Source of the DNA: Tepidicella baoligensis
GTDB lineage: Bacteria; Pseudomonadota; Gammaproteobacteria; Burkholderiales; Burkholderiaceae_C
Direction of reading: 5' to 3'
Assembly (NCBI RefSeq): GCF_013432195.1
Contig: NZ_JACCDB010000005.1
Location: 62,001-126,000 of the forward strand
DNA: 64,000 bases
The position numbers and the translations under genes are program-made. Under the pieces are notes generated by a model that was not told the origin of the DNA, did not search any database, and worked only from the letters and a program-made list of their open reading frames with translations. Positions 20,716 to 28,775 of this stretch are shown here, piece after piece (position 1 is the stretch's first letter; the number at the start of each line of letters is the position of its first letter).

Positions 20716-21719
20716 GCCTGCTCCTGCGTGTTGGGGACGCTGGCCTCCAGTGCCCGCAAGAGGGCATGGCGGGCAGCGTCGGGCTGGGCGCTCAGGCGCC
20801 ATCGACCGGGCAGGCCGAAGGAGGTCGCGTCGCGCAGCTTGATGTCGTGCCGCCGCAGGGCCTGGGCCGACAGCGGCGCGGGCGGTCGGGCACAGAAATA
20901 GGGGGTGTGACTGGGCCGGCAGTCCCAGCCGTGGGCAACGAGGGAGCGCACCAGTTCGTCCTTCCAGCGTTGCAGGGTGGGCAGACTGTCTCGCAGCCAT
21001 TGCTGCACCTCGGGCATGGTCCAGTGCTGCAGCAGCGCCACGCCGTGGCTGCCCACCGGCCAGGAAGGGGCCAGCGCTTCCAGGGCCTGCACCATCCCCT
21101 GTTCGCCTTCGGGAACGATGAGATAAGCGGCCCGCACGCCGGTCAGACCCAACGCCTTGTTCGGCGACCAGAGTTGCCAGCAGCGGGCCTGCTGCGCCGG
21201 CGTCAGGGTCGGCTGGCCGCTCAGACGCAAAGGCTGGTAGGCACAGTCCAACACCGTCCATGCCGAACCGGAATCCACCACGACAGCCACAGCGGTGCTG
21301 GATTCGTTGTCACCGAGCGGGCTACTGGGCTCGCACAGCCAGGCAAGGCCGGCCGTACCGGGCTCCAGCGCCCGCCTCATGCCCCAGGCGGCCGCGGCAT
21401 GTGCATAGTCTCCGTAAGCGTGAGTGGGCCACCAGACGGAACGAATCCCATGCCGCCAGGCACAAGCCGTCAGGCGTTGGATCCACTCACTGGCGCTGCC
21501 CCCGATCAGGATGCGGCCCGGCTCCACGCCATGCCATTGCGCGAGGATGCGGCGCAGCGCGCCATACGAAGGGTCGGGGTAGCGGATGGCATCCACAGCC
21601 CGGAGCGCTTCGACCACGATCGGGCACGGCCCGCAGGCGTTCGCGTTCGAGGAAAAATCCCAGCGGACGGGGCCGTGCGCGTCGGTGCCACCATGCGTAC
21701 GTGCGGCGATGGACGTCAT
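20712..21719 (-). CDS. cobC: threonine-phosphate decarboxylase (CobC/CobD type)
   Basis: A PLP enzyme of the class I/II aminotransferase fold that makes (R)-1-aminopropan-2-ol phosphate, the linker between corrin ring and lower ligand. The 335-residue product opens near the substrate region with WDFSSNANACGPCP and has YPDPSYGALRR, GGSASEWIQRL, and the PLP lysine in LWSPNKALGLTGVRAAY. The start at 21719 overlaps the cbiB stop by ATGA. The name follows Pseudomonas usage; in Salmonella it is CobD. It precedes cobQ in the operon. Confidence 0.9.
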   Translation of the reverse strand: MTSIAARTHGGTDAHGPVRWDFSSNANACGPCPIVVEALRAVDAIRYPDPSYGALRRILAQWHGVEPGRILIGGSASEWIQRLTACAWRHGIRSVWWPTHAYGDYAHAAAAWGMRRALEPGTAGLAWLCEPSSPLGDNESSTAVAVVVDSGSAWTVLDCAYQPLRLSGQPTLTPAQQARCWQLWSPNKALGLTGVRAAYLIVPEGEQGMVQALEALAPSWPVGSHGVALLQHWTMPEVQQWLRDSLPTLQRWKDELVRSLVAHGWDCRPSHTPYFCARPPAPLSAQALRRHDIKLRDATSFGLPGRWRLSAQPDAARHALLRALEASVPNTQEQA

Positions 21720-22711
21720 GTCAGCCCCCACAGTTGCCACGCTTGCCAGGCCGTGGCCCATCCGGCCAGCAGCCACAACCCGCAGGCGGCGGCGCGGCCG
21801 CACATGGTCACGGCGGCCTGCACGTGCATGGGCTGCGGCCGGGCGGCACCGGCGTTGAGCACATAGACCCCGGCCTTGCCCAACCGCACCGGCAGCAAAA
21901 GGGCCAGCGCCCCCATGGGCCACCCGCCATTGGGTGATGGGGTGTGCGCCGCCTCTGCCTGGAGCACCGACCAGCGTGACGTGCGCCAGCCGCGTGCGAC
22001 CATCCACATCAGCGCCGCCGTGATCCGAGCCGGTAGCCAGGAGAGCACATCGTCGGCACGGGCGGCCCATTGGCCAGCCCAGGTCCACACCCGGCCGTGG
22101 CGGGCGCCTCGGTAGCCCCACATGGCATCGGCCGTGTTGGCCCATCGGTATAGCGCCGCTGCGGGCAGACCGGCCACGGCAAACCAGAACAGCGGGGCCA
22201 CCACCGAATCGTTGAGGTTTTCCGCCAGGGTGGACAGGGCAGCCTCACGCACGCCAGCCTCATCCAGCCCGCTCACGTCACGGCTGACGAGCCGAGCCAG
22301 TTGTGCTCGCCCCGCGTCCAAAGACACGTTCAGACTGTGCTCCACGGCCAACACCTCCTCACGCAGCATGCGCCACGCCAACAGGGATTTCAGCAACAAC
22401 CCCATCACCAGCATCTGCGCCCAACCAGGCCACGATGCGATCCACGCCGTCAGCAGCGCGGCCAGACCCGCCACCGCCACAGCCCCGGCACACCAGCCCA
22501 GGGCGCCGCGCCACCACGGCCCCCATCGCCCCGCATCGGGGGTGCTCGCCCAAGGAGCCGCCCAGCGGCCCAGCCTGTCCAGCATCACGCCCATACCCAC
22601 CACCGGATGGAGCCATGTCGGCGGCTCCCCCCACCAGCGATCCACCGCCATGGCCACGACCATGACCGCGGCGGGCAAGATGACCATCAGGGCGGACTCG
22701 AGCATCGGCAT
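21716..22711 (-). CDS. cbiB: adenosylcobinamide-phosphate synthase
   Basis: Integral membrane enzyme joining adenosylcobyric acid to aminopropanol phosphate (CbiB; CobD in Pseudomonas naming). The 331 residues show several hydrophobic helices and the family motifs DRWWGEPPTWLHPVVGMG at the N-terminus, SRDVSGLDEAGVREAALSTL then AENLNDSVVAPLFW in the middle, and YRWANTADAMWGYR. It overlaps the cobC start and lies 13 bases after the adenosyltransferase gene. Confidence 0.95.
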   Translation of the reverse strand: MPMLESALMVILPAAVMVVAMAVDRWWGEPPTWLHPVVGMGVMLDRLGRWAAPWASTPDAGRWGPWWRGALGWCAGAVAVAGLAALLTAWIASWPGWAQMLVMGLLLKSLLAWRMLREEVLAVEHSLNVSLDAGRAQLARLVSRDVSGLDEAGVREAALSTLAENLNDSVVAPLFWFAVAGLPAAALYRWANTADAMWGYRGARHGRVWTWAGQWAARADDVLSWLPARITAALMWMVARGWRTSRWSVLQAEAAHTPSPNGGWPMGALALLLPVRLGKAGVYVLNAGAARPQPMHVQAAVTMCGRAAACGLWLLAGWATAWQAWQLWGLT

Positions 22712-22724
22712 GGGGCGGGTGCTT

Positions 22725-23306
22725 TCAATCCTCGATGCCCCGCTGCGCCGGCACCCCGGCCTGGAAGGCGTGCTTGACCAGTGTCATCTCGGTCACGGTG
22801 TCGGCCAGTTCGATCAGCTCCGGCGGGCAGCGCCGCCCGGTCAGGCACACGTGCACGTCGCGCGGGCGTTCGCGCAGGGTCTGCAGTACATCGTCCAGCG
22901 GCAGCCAGCCGTAGATGAGCGGATAGGTGATTTCGTCGAGCACCACCAGAAAGTGACTGCCGTCCAGGATGGCGGCCTTGGCTCGCTGCCAGCCCTCCCG
23001 GGCGAGTTGGGCCGAATGATCCAGATCGCGGCTCTTCCAACTGAAGCCATCACCCAGTCCCTCGATGGGCAGGCCGATCTGCTCGAACATGCGGTGTTCA
23101 CCAAACCGGGCCGTGGGCACCTTCATGAACTGGAAGATGCGCACCTGCCGGCCATGTACGTGCGTACGGCCCAAAGCCCGCAGCGCCAATCCGAAGGCCG
23201 CTGTACTCTTGCCCTTGCCATCACCGGTGTGCACGATGAGCAGTCCACGGCGCTCGCCTTCGGGCTTGTCATAGCGCTTGTCGGTGGGCGGGGATTCGAG
23301 TTGCAT
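22725..23306 (-). CDS. cobO: corrinoid adenosyltransferase (BtuR/CobO family)
   Basis: Transfers the 5'-deoxyadenosyl group of ATP to reduced cobalt in corrinoids. The 193-residue protein carries the P-loop [15 protein letters not shown] (about residues 26-40), the family stretch [13 protein letters not shown], and the [12 protein letters not shown] and [20 protein letters not shown] segments. The ATG at 23306 ([12 protein letters not shown]) has an AAAGGA ribosome site; the open frame upstream of it is not coding. It sits between the ABC ATPase gene and cbiB. Confidence 0.97.
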   Translation of the reverse strand: MQLESPPTDKRYDKPEGERRGLLIVHTGDGKGKSTAAFGLALRALGRTHVHGRQVRIFQFMKVPTARFGEHRMFEQIGLPIEGLGDGFSWKSRDLDHSAQLAREGWQRAKAAILDGSHFLVVLDEITYPLIYGWLPLDDVLQTLRERPRDVHVCLTGRRCPPELIELADTVTEMTLVKHAFQAGVPAQRGIED

Positions 23307-23319
23307 GGTGTGCGTCCTT

Positions 23320-24114
23320 TCACTGTGGCAGGGCCACCCAGCGGCCATCGATGGCGTGGATGCGCAGGCGATGATCGAACACGGCGGACAGCGCCGCATG
23401 GGCCTGGGTATCGTCCACCGGACCGGCATAGGTGATGCCGCCTTCGCGCATCACCAGCAGATCGTCGGCCATGAGGGCCATGGAGATTTCATGCAGGACG
23501 CTGACCACGGTGCGGCCCTGCCTCACGAGTTGGCGCACCAGCGCCAGCCAGTCCGCCTGGTGCGGAGGGTCCAGATTGGCCAGCGGCTCGTCCATGAGCA
23601 GCACCTGTGCCTGCACCGCCAGCAATCGGGCCAGGAGCACGCGCTGGCGCTCGCCGCCCGAAAGGGCCCCAAAGGCCCGGTCGCGCCAATCCCAGGCATG
23701 GGTCTGGCGCAGGGCCGCCTCCACGGCGGCATGGTCGGCCGGGCTTGGCGGGGCGATCCAGCCCTGATGCGGCAGACGCCCCAGCATGGCCACGTCGCGC
23801 ACGGTGAGGTCGTCCGCGCCCATGTCAGAAGCCCCACCCTGTGCCAGCCAGGCCAGCGCACGGGCGCGTTCGCGGTGGGGCCATGCCGGCAGGGGCCGCC
23901 CCAGCAGATACACGCGTCCTTCCACCGGCACCAGACCGGCCAGGGCCCGCAGCAAGGTGGATTTGCCCGCGCCGTTCGGGCCGACGATGCTGGTCCAGCG
24001 GCCTGCGCGAATGGCGACATCCAGGCCGCCGAGCACCTGTCGGGATGCGCGCGCGGTGCCCAGATGAACCGTGAGCCGCTGCGCCGACAACGCCGATATC
24101 GTCACGTCCTTCAT
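23320..24114 (-). CDS. btuD: cobalamin ABC transporter ATP-binding protein
   Basis: Cytoplasmic ATPase of the vitamin B12 importer. The 264 residues contain Walker [11 protein letters not shown], the signature [16 protein letters not shown], Walker [13 protein letters not shown] and the switch His in VVSVLHEI. The start at 24114 overlaps the permease stop by ATGA; the much longer open frame is a shadow across the permease. FecE-type siderophore ATPases look similar, but position in a B12 operon next to btuC and btuF fixes the role. Confidence 0.93.
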   Translation of the reverse strand: MKDVTISALSAQRLTVHLGTARASRQVLGGLDVAIRAGRWTSIVGPNGAGKSTLLRALAGLVPVEGRVYLLGRPLPAWPHRERARALAWLAQGGASDMGADDLTVRDVAMLGRLPHQGWIAPPSPADHAAVEAALRQTHAWDWRDRAFGALSGGERQRVLLARLLAVQAQVLLMDEPLANLDPPHQADWLALVRQLVRQGRTVVSVLHEISMALMADDLLVMREGGITYAGPVDDTQAHAALSAVFDHRLRIHAIDGRWVALPQ

Positions 24115-25148
24115 CCCGTGCGCCGATGCATCAGCCACAACAGATACCCCCCGCCCAGCACGGCCGTCAAGACACCCACCGGTATTTCCTGTGGGGCCAA
24201 CAGCCCACGCGCCAACAGGTCGGCCGCCAGCAACAACAGCCCGCCCATGAGGCTGGCCAACCCCACGAGCCGTGCATGGGTGGTCTTGACCACCGAGCGC
24301 ACCAGATGCGGCGCCGCCAGCCCCACGAAGGCGATCAGGCCGGTCTGCGCCACGGCGGTACCCGTGGCCAGGGCGATGACGGCCACCAGCGCCGCCCGCA
24401 GTGGGGCCAGCGGCAGGCCCAGGCTTTGCGCCGTGGACTCGCCCAGGCTCAGTCCGTCGAGCACCTTGGCCAGTGCCCAGGCAGCGCAGATACAGATTGC
24501 ACCCACCGCCATCATGATGGCCCAGGAGGACCAGCCGACAAAGCCGGTGGAGCCAAGCATGAACGCCTGCATGGCCTGGAGCACGTCCGGCGCCATCAGC
24601 GTGACGAGCGAGGTCAGCGCCCCCAGGACCATGCCCACCACCACGCCCGCGAGCAGCAGGCGCAAAGTATGCTGCACGCCGCGCGCCAACACCAGCGTGA
24701 GCATGACCGCAGCCACCGCCCCGACGAAGGCCGCGCCTGTCAACCCCAGGCGCACCACCCAGGCGGCGGCGAAAGGCGACACGCCCAGGGCAGCGAGCGT
24801 CACCGCCACGGCCAGCGACGCCCCCGAGGCGCTGCCGAGCAAAAACGGGTCGGCCAGCGGATTGCGGAACAACCCCTGAGCCACCGCCCCCGCCAGCCCC
24901 AGCAAGGCGCCCGCTGCCCATGCGCCCAAGGTCCGGGGGGCCCGGATGTCCCACACGATCTGCGCGGCCACCGGATCGGCCAGCATGGCCCACACCGGCT
25001 CCACCCCAGTGCTGCCTACCCCCAGGCCCAGCACCACCAGCACCGCTGCCACCCCCACCAGGGCCACGGCCAGCCACCGCCAGCGCGAGGGCATGGTTAC
25101 AACGGTCGCAGGACGCGCCGAAACCGTGGGGAAGGAGGGAGCGCTCAT
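24111..25148 (-). CDS. btuC: cobalamin ABC transporter permease (FecCD/BtuC family)
   Basis: Inner-membrane permease of 345 residues with about ten hydrophobic segments. Family hallmarks are IRAPRTLGAWAAGALLGLAG, GLFRNPLADPFLLGSASGA near residue 90, and the ATPase-contacting loop FVGLAAPHLVRSVV near residue 265. It begins at MSAPSFPTV, overlapping the btuF stop by ATGA, and ends overlapping btuD by ATGA. Confidence 0.95.
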   Translation of the reverse strand: MSAPSFPTVSARPATVVTMPSRWRWLAVALVGVAAVLVVLGLGVGSTGVEPVWAMLADPVAAQIVWDIRAPRTLGAWAAGALLGLAGAVAQGLFRNPLADPFLLGSASGASLAVAVTLAALGVSPFAAAWVVRLGLTGAAFVGAVAAVMLTLVLARGVQHTLRLLLAGVVVGMVLGALTSLVTLMAPDVLQAMQAFMLGSTGFVGWSSWAIMMAVGAICICAAWALAKVLDGLSLGESTAQSLGLPLAPLRAALVAVIALATGTAVAQTGLIAFVGLAAPHLVRSVVKTTHARLVGLASLMGGLLLLAADLLARGLLAPQEIPVGVLTAVLGGGYLLWLMHRRTG

Positions 25149-26041
25149 GGCTGCAGGTGCTTGTTCAGGCAATCCGCCAACAGCCGCGCCCCCTCGGCCA
25201 TGCGCGGCCCCGGACGAATGATGGTGTCGGCCTCGTCGTTGCTGAACACGCACACCCGCCGCTCGCTGACGGCGCGAATACGCCCCCAGCCGGGCCGGTC
25301 GGTCATGCCGGCGGCGTTGCGCTCGCCCACCATGATCACATCCGGGTTGGCCCGCACCACGAACTCCGGGTTCAGCTTGGGAAACGGCCCCAGTTCCTCC
25401 GGGACGATGTTCTGCGCCCCGAGCCGGGCCAGGGTCTCACCGATGAACGAGGAAGCCCCCGCCGCGTAGGGCGCGCGGTTGACTTCGAAATACACCCGAG
25501 TCTGCCGCACCTCTGGTGGCAGCGACTGGGCTGCCGCCGAGACGGCCGCATCGATGTGCCGCCAAATACGCCCGGCCTCCTCTGCAGGCACACCCAACAC
25601 CTGAGCCACCTTGCCCATCACGCGCCGCATGTCGGCATGGGTTTTGGGTTCCAGCGCCACCACCTTCAGGCCCAAAGCCTCCAGGCGCTCGTTGCCTCGG
25701 CTCGACAGGGCCACCAGCACCACGTCTGGCCGCAGCGCGACGATGGCCTCGATGTTCGGATCGATTCCGCCCCCCACCCTAGGCAAGGATTGGATCGCCG
25801 CCGGCCAATTGGAATACCGGTCCACCCCGACCAGCCGATGGCACTGCTGGAGCTCGCACACGGTTTCCGTGAGCGACGGCAGGATGGACACCACCCGCTG
25901 CGGCGGTGCGGGCAGCTGCACCGTGCGGCCCCGATCGTCGGTCACGGACACAGGCTGGGCCACCGCCTGGGCAGCCAACAGCGTCAACCCCACGCAAGCG
26001 GTCAGCGCCGCCAGCCAGCCCGGCCATGCCCCGCATTTCAT
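25145..26041 (-). CDS. btuF: periplasmic cobalamin-binding protein
   Basis: Substrate-binding component of the B12 importer. The 298-residue precursor has a signal peptide (MKCGAWPGWLAALTACVGL, cleavage likely after AQAVAQ). The mature part has the BtuF-type pattern: QRVVSILPSLTETVCEL, VGVDRYSNWPAAI, GGGIDPNIEAIVALRPDVVL and later RPGPRMAEGARLLADCL. It overlaps the cobU stop and the btuC start by ATGA on each side, so uptake and assembly genes are interleaved in one translationally coupled series. Confidence 0.94.
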   Translation of the reverse strand: MKCGAWPGWLAALTACVGLTLLAAQAVAQPVSVTDDRGRTVQLPAPPQRVVSILPSLTETVCELQQCHRLVGVDRYSNWPAAIQSLPRVGGGIDPNIEAIVALRPDVVLVALSSRGNERLEALGLKVVALEPKTHADMRRVMGKVAQVLGVPAEEAGRIWRHIDAAVSAAAQSLPPEVRQTRVYFEVNRAPYAAGASSFIGETLARLGAQNIVPEELGPFPKLNPEFVVRANPDVIMVGERNAAGMTDRPGWGRIRAVSERRVCVFSNDEADTIIRPGPRMAEGARLLADCLNKHLQP

Positions 26042-26610
26042 GACCGCCCCTCCTTGATCACCAGCGGACAGCCCGCCACCATCAGCGTGACCCGTTGCGC
26101 CATGCGGGCGACCTGCTGGTTCAGCCAGCCCAAGGCATCCACGAAACGCCGCACCTCCGCGCCCAGCGGGATCACGCCCAGGCCGATCTCGTTGCCCACG
26201 AGCACCACCGGCCCCGGCAGCTCCGTCAGAACCCGACACAGATCCTCGCAAACAGCCGGCACATCGTCCACGGCGGGAACACCCGGCGGCGGCATCACCG
26301 CCTGCGTCAGCCACATCGTCAGGCAGTCCACCACGACCATCGTGCTGGGCGTGCTTTCACGCCGCAGCGCGTCGGCCAAGGCGCGGGGTTCCTCCACCGT
26401 GACCAGCCCGGGCACGCGGGCAGCCCGTTCGCGCCGATGCCGCTGGATGCGTTCACGCATCTCGTCGTCGCCAGGCCATCCGGTGGCCAACAACACGGCT
26501 CGGTGCAAGGCATGTGCGCTCAACCAGTCGCGCGCCCGCGCTTCGGCCAGCCGCGACTTGCCGCTTTTTTGGCCGCCGAGAATGAACTCGCAGCGTGGCG
26601 CCTCAACCAT
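26038..26610 (-). CDS. cobU: adenosylcobinamide kinase / adenosylcobinamide-phosphate guanylyltransferase
   Basis: Bifunctional enzyme that phosphorylates adenosylcobinamide and attaches GMP. The 190 residues match family length. Motifs are the P-loop FILGGQKSGKSRLAEA, the RIQRHRRERAARVPGLVTVE segment around the guanylylated His, and the CLTMWL and GNEIGLGVIPLG stretches. It overlaps the preceding binding-protein gene by eight bases and btuF by four. It would feed GDP-cobinamide to CobS, which is not encoded in this window. Confidence 0.96.
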   Translation of the reverse strand: MVEAPRCEFILGGQKSGKSRLAEARARDWLSAHALHRAVLLATGWPGDDEMRERIQRHRRERAARVPGLVTVEEPRALADALRRESTPSTMVVVDCLTMWLTQAVMPPPGVPAVDDVPAVCEDLCRVLTELPGPVVLVGNEIGLGVIPLGAEVRRFVDALGWLNQQVARMAQRVTLMVAGCPLVIKEGRS

Positions 26611-27418
26611 ACTGCCTCCGCCATTGCTGAATCAATCGATGCAACTGCTCCACGCCGTCGGTCAGCGCTGCAGGCCCGGGCTGCAAAATGTCGGCCGACT
26701 TGATTTCGAACAGCTGCCCATGGCGTACCGCGGGCACCTGATCCCAACCGGAGCGCGCCGCCACCTTCTCGGGCCGGAACTTCTTGCCACACCATGAGCC
26801 GATCACCATGTCCGGAGCGCGCCGCACGATCTCGGCCCCATCGGCCACGATACGGTCTTTGCCCAAGGGCTGCCGGGCCAGCTCGGGAAAAATGTCCGTC
26901 CCACCGGCCACGCCCACCAGCTCCGACACCCAACGGATGCCACTGATGAGAGGTTCATCCCACTCCTCGAAAAACACACGAGGCCGCCGCCGGCCGGCCT
27001 CGTCGAGCAAAGACGCTTGGTGTGCGATCGCCTCCAGCCGCTCGCGCATGGCGCGTATGCGTGCCTGCCCTTCCTGGGCGCACCCCAGCATGGCGGCCAC
27101 CTGGTAGAGCATGCCGAAGATCTCTTCCACGCTGCGCTGGTTGAACACCGTCACCTGCACCCCGGCCCGGATGAGCGCAGCGGCGATATCGGCTTGCAAA
27201 TCGGAGAAGCCAAACACGCAGTCCGGTTGCAGCGCCAGGATTTGGTCGATCTTGGCATGGAGAAACGCACTGACCTTCGGCTTTTCCGCGCGCGCCCGGC
27301 GCGGGCGCACCGTGTAGCCGCTGATGCCCACGATGCGCGCCTCCTGCCCGAGCAGATAAATCCACTCGGTGGTTTCTTCGGTCAGGCAGACGATGCGTTG
27401 GGGACCTGGCAGGCTCAC
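26603..27418 (-). CDS. BtuF-like cobalamin-binding protein without signal peptide
   Basis: A 271-residue protein with the substrate-binding fold of cluster A-II transporters: PQRIVCLTEETTEWIYLLG, VSAFLHAKIDQILALQPDCV, FGFSDLQADIAAALI and VIGSWCGKKFRPEKV. No signal peptide is present with the GTG start at 27418. That start overlaps the cobB stop as GTGA and has a GGAGAA ribosome site; a start further upstream would place it deep inside cobB. Related genes occur in betaproteobacterial B12 operons, but whether the product is cytoplasmic is not established. It may bind corrinoid intermediates rather than serve the importer. Confidence 0.8.
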   Translation of the reverse strand: MSLPGPQRIVCLTEETTEWIYLLGQEARIVGISGYTVRPRRARAEKPKVSAFLHAKIDQILALQPDCVFGFSDLQADIAAALIRAGVQVTVFNQRSVEEIFGMLYQVAAMLGCAQEGQARIRAMRERLEAIAHQASLLDEAGRRRPRVFFEEWDEPLISGIRWVSELVGVAGGTDIFPELARQPLGKDRIVADGAEIVRRAPDMVIGSWCGKKFRPEKVAARSGWDQVPAVRHGQLFEIKSADILQPGPAALTDGVEQLHRLIQQWRRQYG

Positions 27419-28767
27419 GGCTTCTCCGTCAGGAAGAGTGTGGCCGCAGCTTCGGGACAAGAGGCGAACCAGGCATGGAAATAGCTTGCCTGGAGCGAAG
27501 CGCGGCGATACACCGCCTCTGGCCGGCCCCACGCGCTCACCGGTTCGGTCCAGCCCGCCAGGGGCTCATCGGTCTCCACCGTGGAATGGTGGAACGTGTG
27601 GCCACGCAAGCCACCCAGCGGGGTCGTCCACTGCTGGGGCCCCAAGGCAGCCAAGCGGGGGTGCATGCGCACTTCTCCGCGCAAGATGCGCCAGCCGGGC
27701 ATGCGCCGCCCATCGGTCTGGGTGATTCCGTCGAACAACACCATCATGCCTCCGCATTCTGCCCATACCGGCTTGCCCGCATGCACATGGGCCTCCAGAT
27801 GGTCGCGCGTGCGCTGGCTGCGGCTCAAGGTGTCGGCATGGAGCTCTGGATAGCCGCCCGGCAGCCAGACTGCATCGCACGGCGGCAAAGCCTCGTTGGC
27901 CAGCGGGGAAAAAAACCTCAGCTCGGCACCCAGCGCGCGCAACGTGTCCAGATTGGCGGGGTAGATGAACGCAAAGGCCGCATCCCGCGCAATCGCAATC
28001 GTACGCCCCTGCAGCAGCAGGGGCAGTGGTCGGACGGGAGACGGCTCGAAAGCCACGGCCCAGCGCTGCCAACCCTGCGCGTCGAGGCGCCCAAGAGGGG
28101 TGTCCGCCAGCGCATCGGCGATGGCATCCAGCCGTGCCAAGGCGTCGGGCAGTTCAGCCGCTGCGATCAGGCCCAGGTGGCGCTGTGGCAACGTGAAACC
28201 GGCCTGCCGCCGCAAGGCCCCCAGCCAGCCGGCATCCAGGTCAGCCGATTCTCCTCCCGTATGGCCGGTGCGAATCGATGCCTGCAACATCTGTGCATGC
28301 CCTTCGCTGGCCACCCGGTTGGCCAGAACCCCGGCCCAAGGCAACTCGGGTCGGTAGTGCCGCAGGCCATGCACGAGCGCGCCGAAGGTACCCGCCATGG
28401 CCGAGGCGTCGATCACCGCGAGCACGGGAATGCCCCAACGCACCGCCAGATCGGCCGCACTCGGCTCGCCATCGAACAGGCCCATCACCCCTTCCACGAG
28501 GATCAGGTCGCTGTGCAACGCAGCCTCATGCAGCCGGGCGCGGATATCATCCTCGCCGTTGAGCCATAGGTCCAGGTTGTGCACGGGCTGGCCGCTGGCC
28601 AGTTCATGCCAGTGCGGATCCAGAAAATCCGGCCCGCACTTGAAAACCCGCACCCGCTTGCCCTGCCGTGCATGCAAGCGCGCCAACGCAGCGGTCACGG
28701 TGGTCTTGCCCTGGCCGGAAGCCGGAGCAGCGATCAGCACGGCGGGGCAATGAGCAATAGGCTGCAC
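27415..28767 (-). CDS. cobB: cobyrinate a,c-diamide synthase (CobB/CbiA)
   Basis: Uses glutamine and ATP to amidate the a and c side chains of cobyrinate or hydrogenobyrinate. The 450 residues begin with the ATP-binding motif LIAAPASGQGKTTVTAALARL and FKCGPDFLDPHWHELASG, followed by VEGVMGLFDGEPSAADLA. The C-terminal amidotransferase domain has the nucleophile Cys in VWAECGGMMVLFDG and a late His motif GHTFHHSTVET. It lies eight bases after btuB, as the first biosynthetic gene behind the riboswitch. Confidence 0.96.
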   Translation of the reverse strand: MQPIAHCPAVLIAAPASGQGKTTVTAALARLHARQGKRVRVFKCGPDFLDPHWHELASGQPVHNLDLWLNGEDDIRARLHEAALHSDLILVEGVMGLFDGEPSAADLAVRWGIPVLAVIDASAMAGTFGALVHGLRHYRPELPWAGVLANRVASEGHAQMLQASIRTGHTGGESADLDAGWLGALRRQAGFTLPQRHLGLIAAAELPDALARLDAIADALADTPLGRLDAQGWQRWAVAFEPSPVRPLPLLLQGRTIAIARDAAFAFIYPANLDTLRALGAELRFFSPLANEALPPCDAVWLPGGYPELHADTLSRSQRTRDHLEAHVHAGKPVWAECGGMMVLFDGITQTDGRRMPGWRILRGEVRMHPRLAALGPQQWTTPLGGLRGHTFHHSTVETDEPLAGWTEPVSAWGRPEAVYRRASLQASYFHAWFASCPEAAATLFLTEKP

Positions 28768-28775
28768 GGCAACCC

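Noticed and set aside
20716-21261. N-terminal extension of cobQ
   Set aside because: Overlaps cobC in another frame; CobQ family starts at the P-loop segment just after 20715, and the ATGA overlap supports it.
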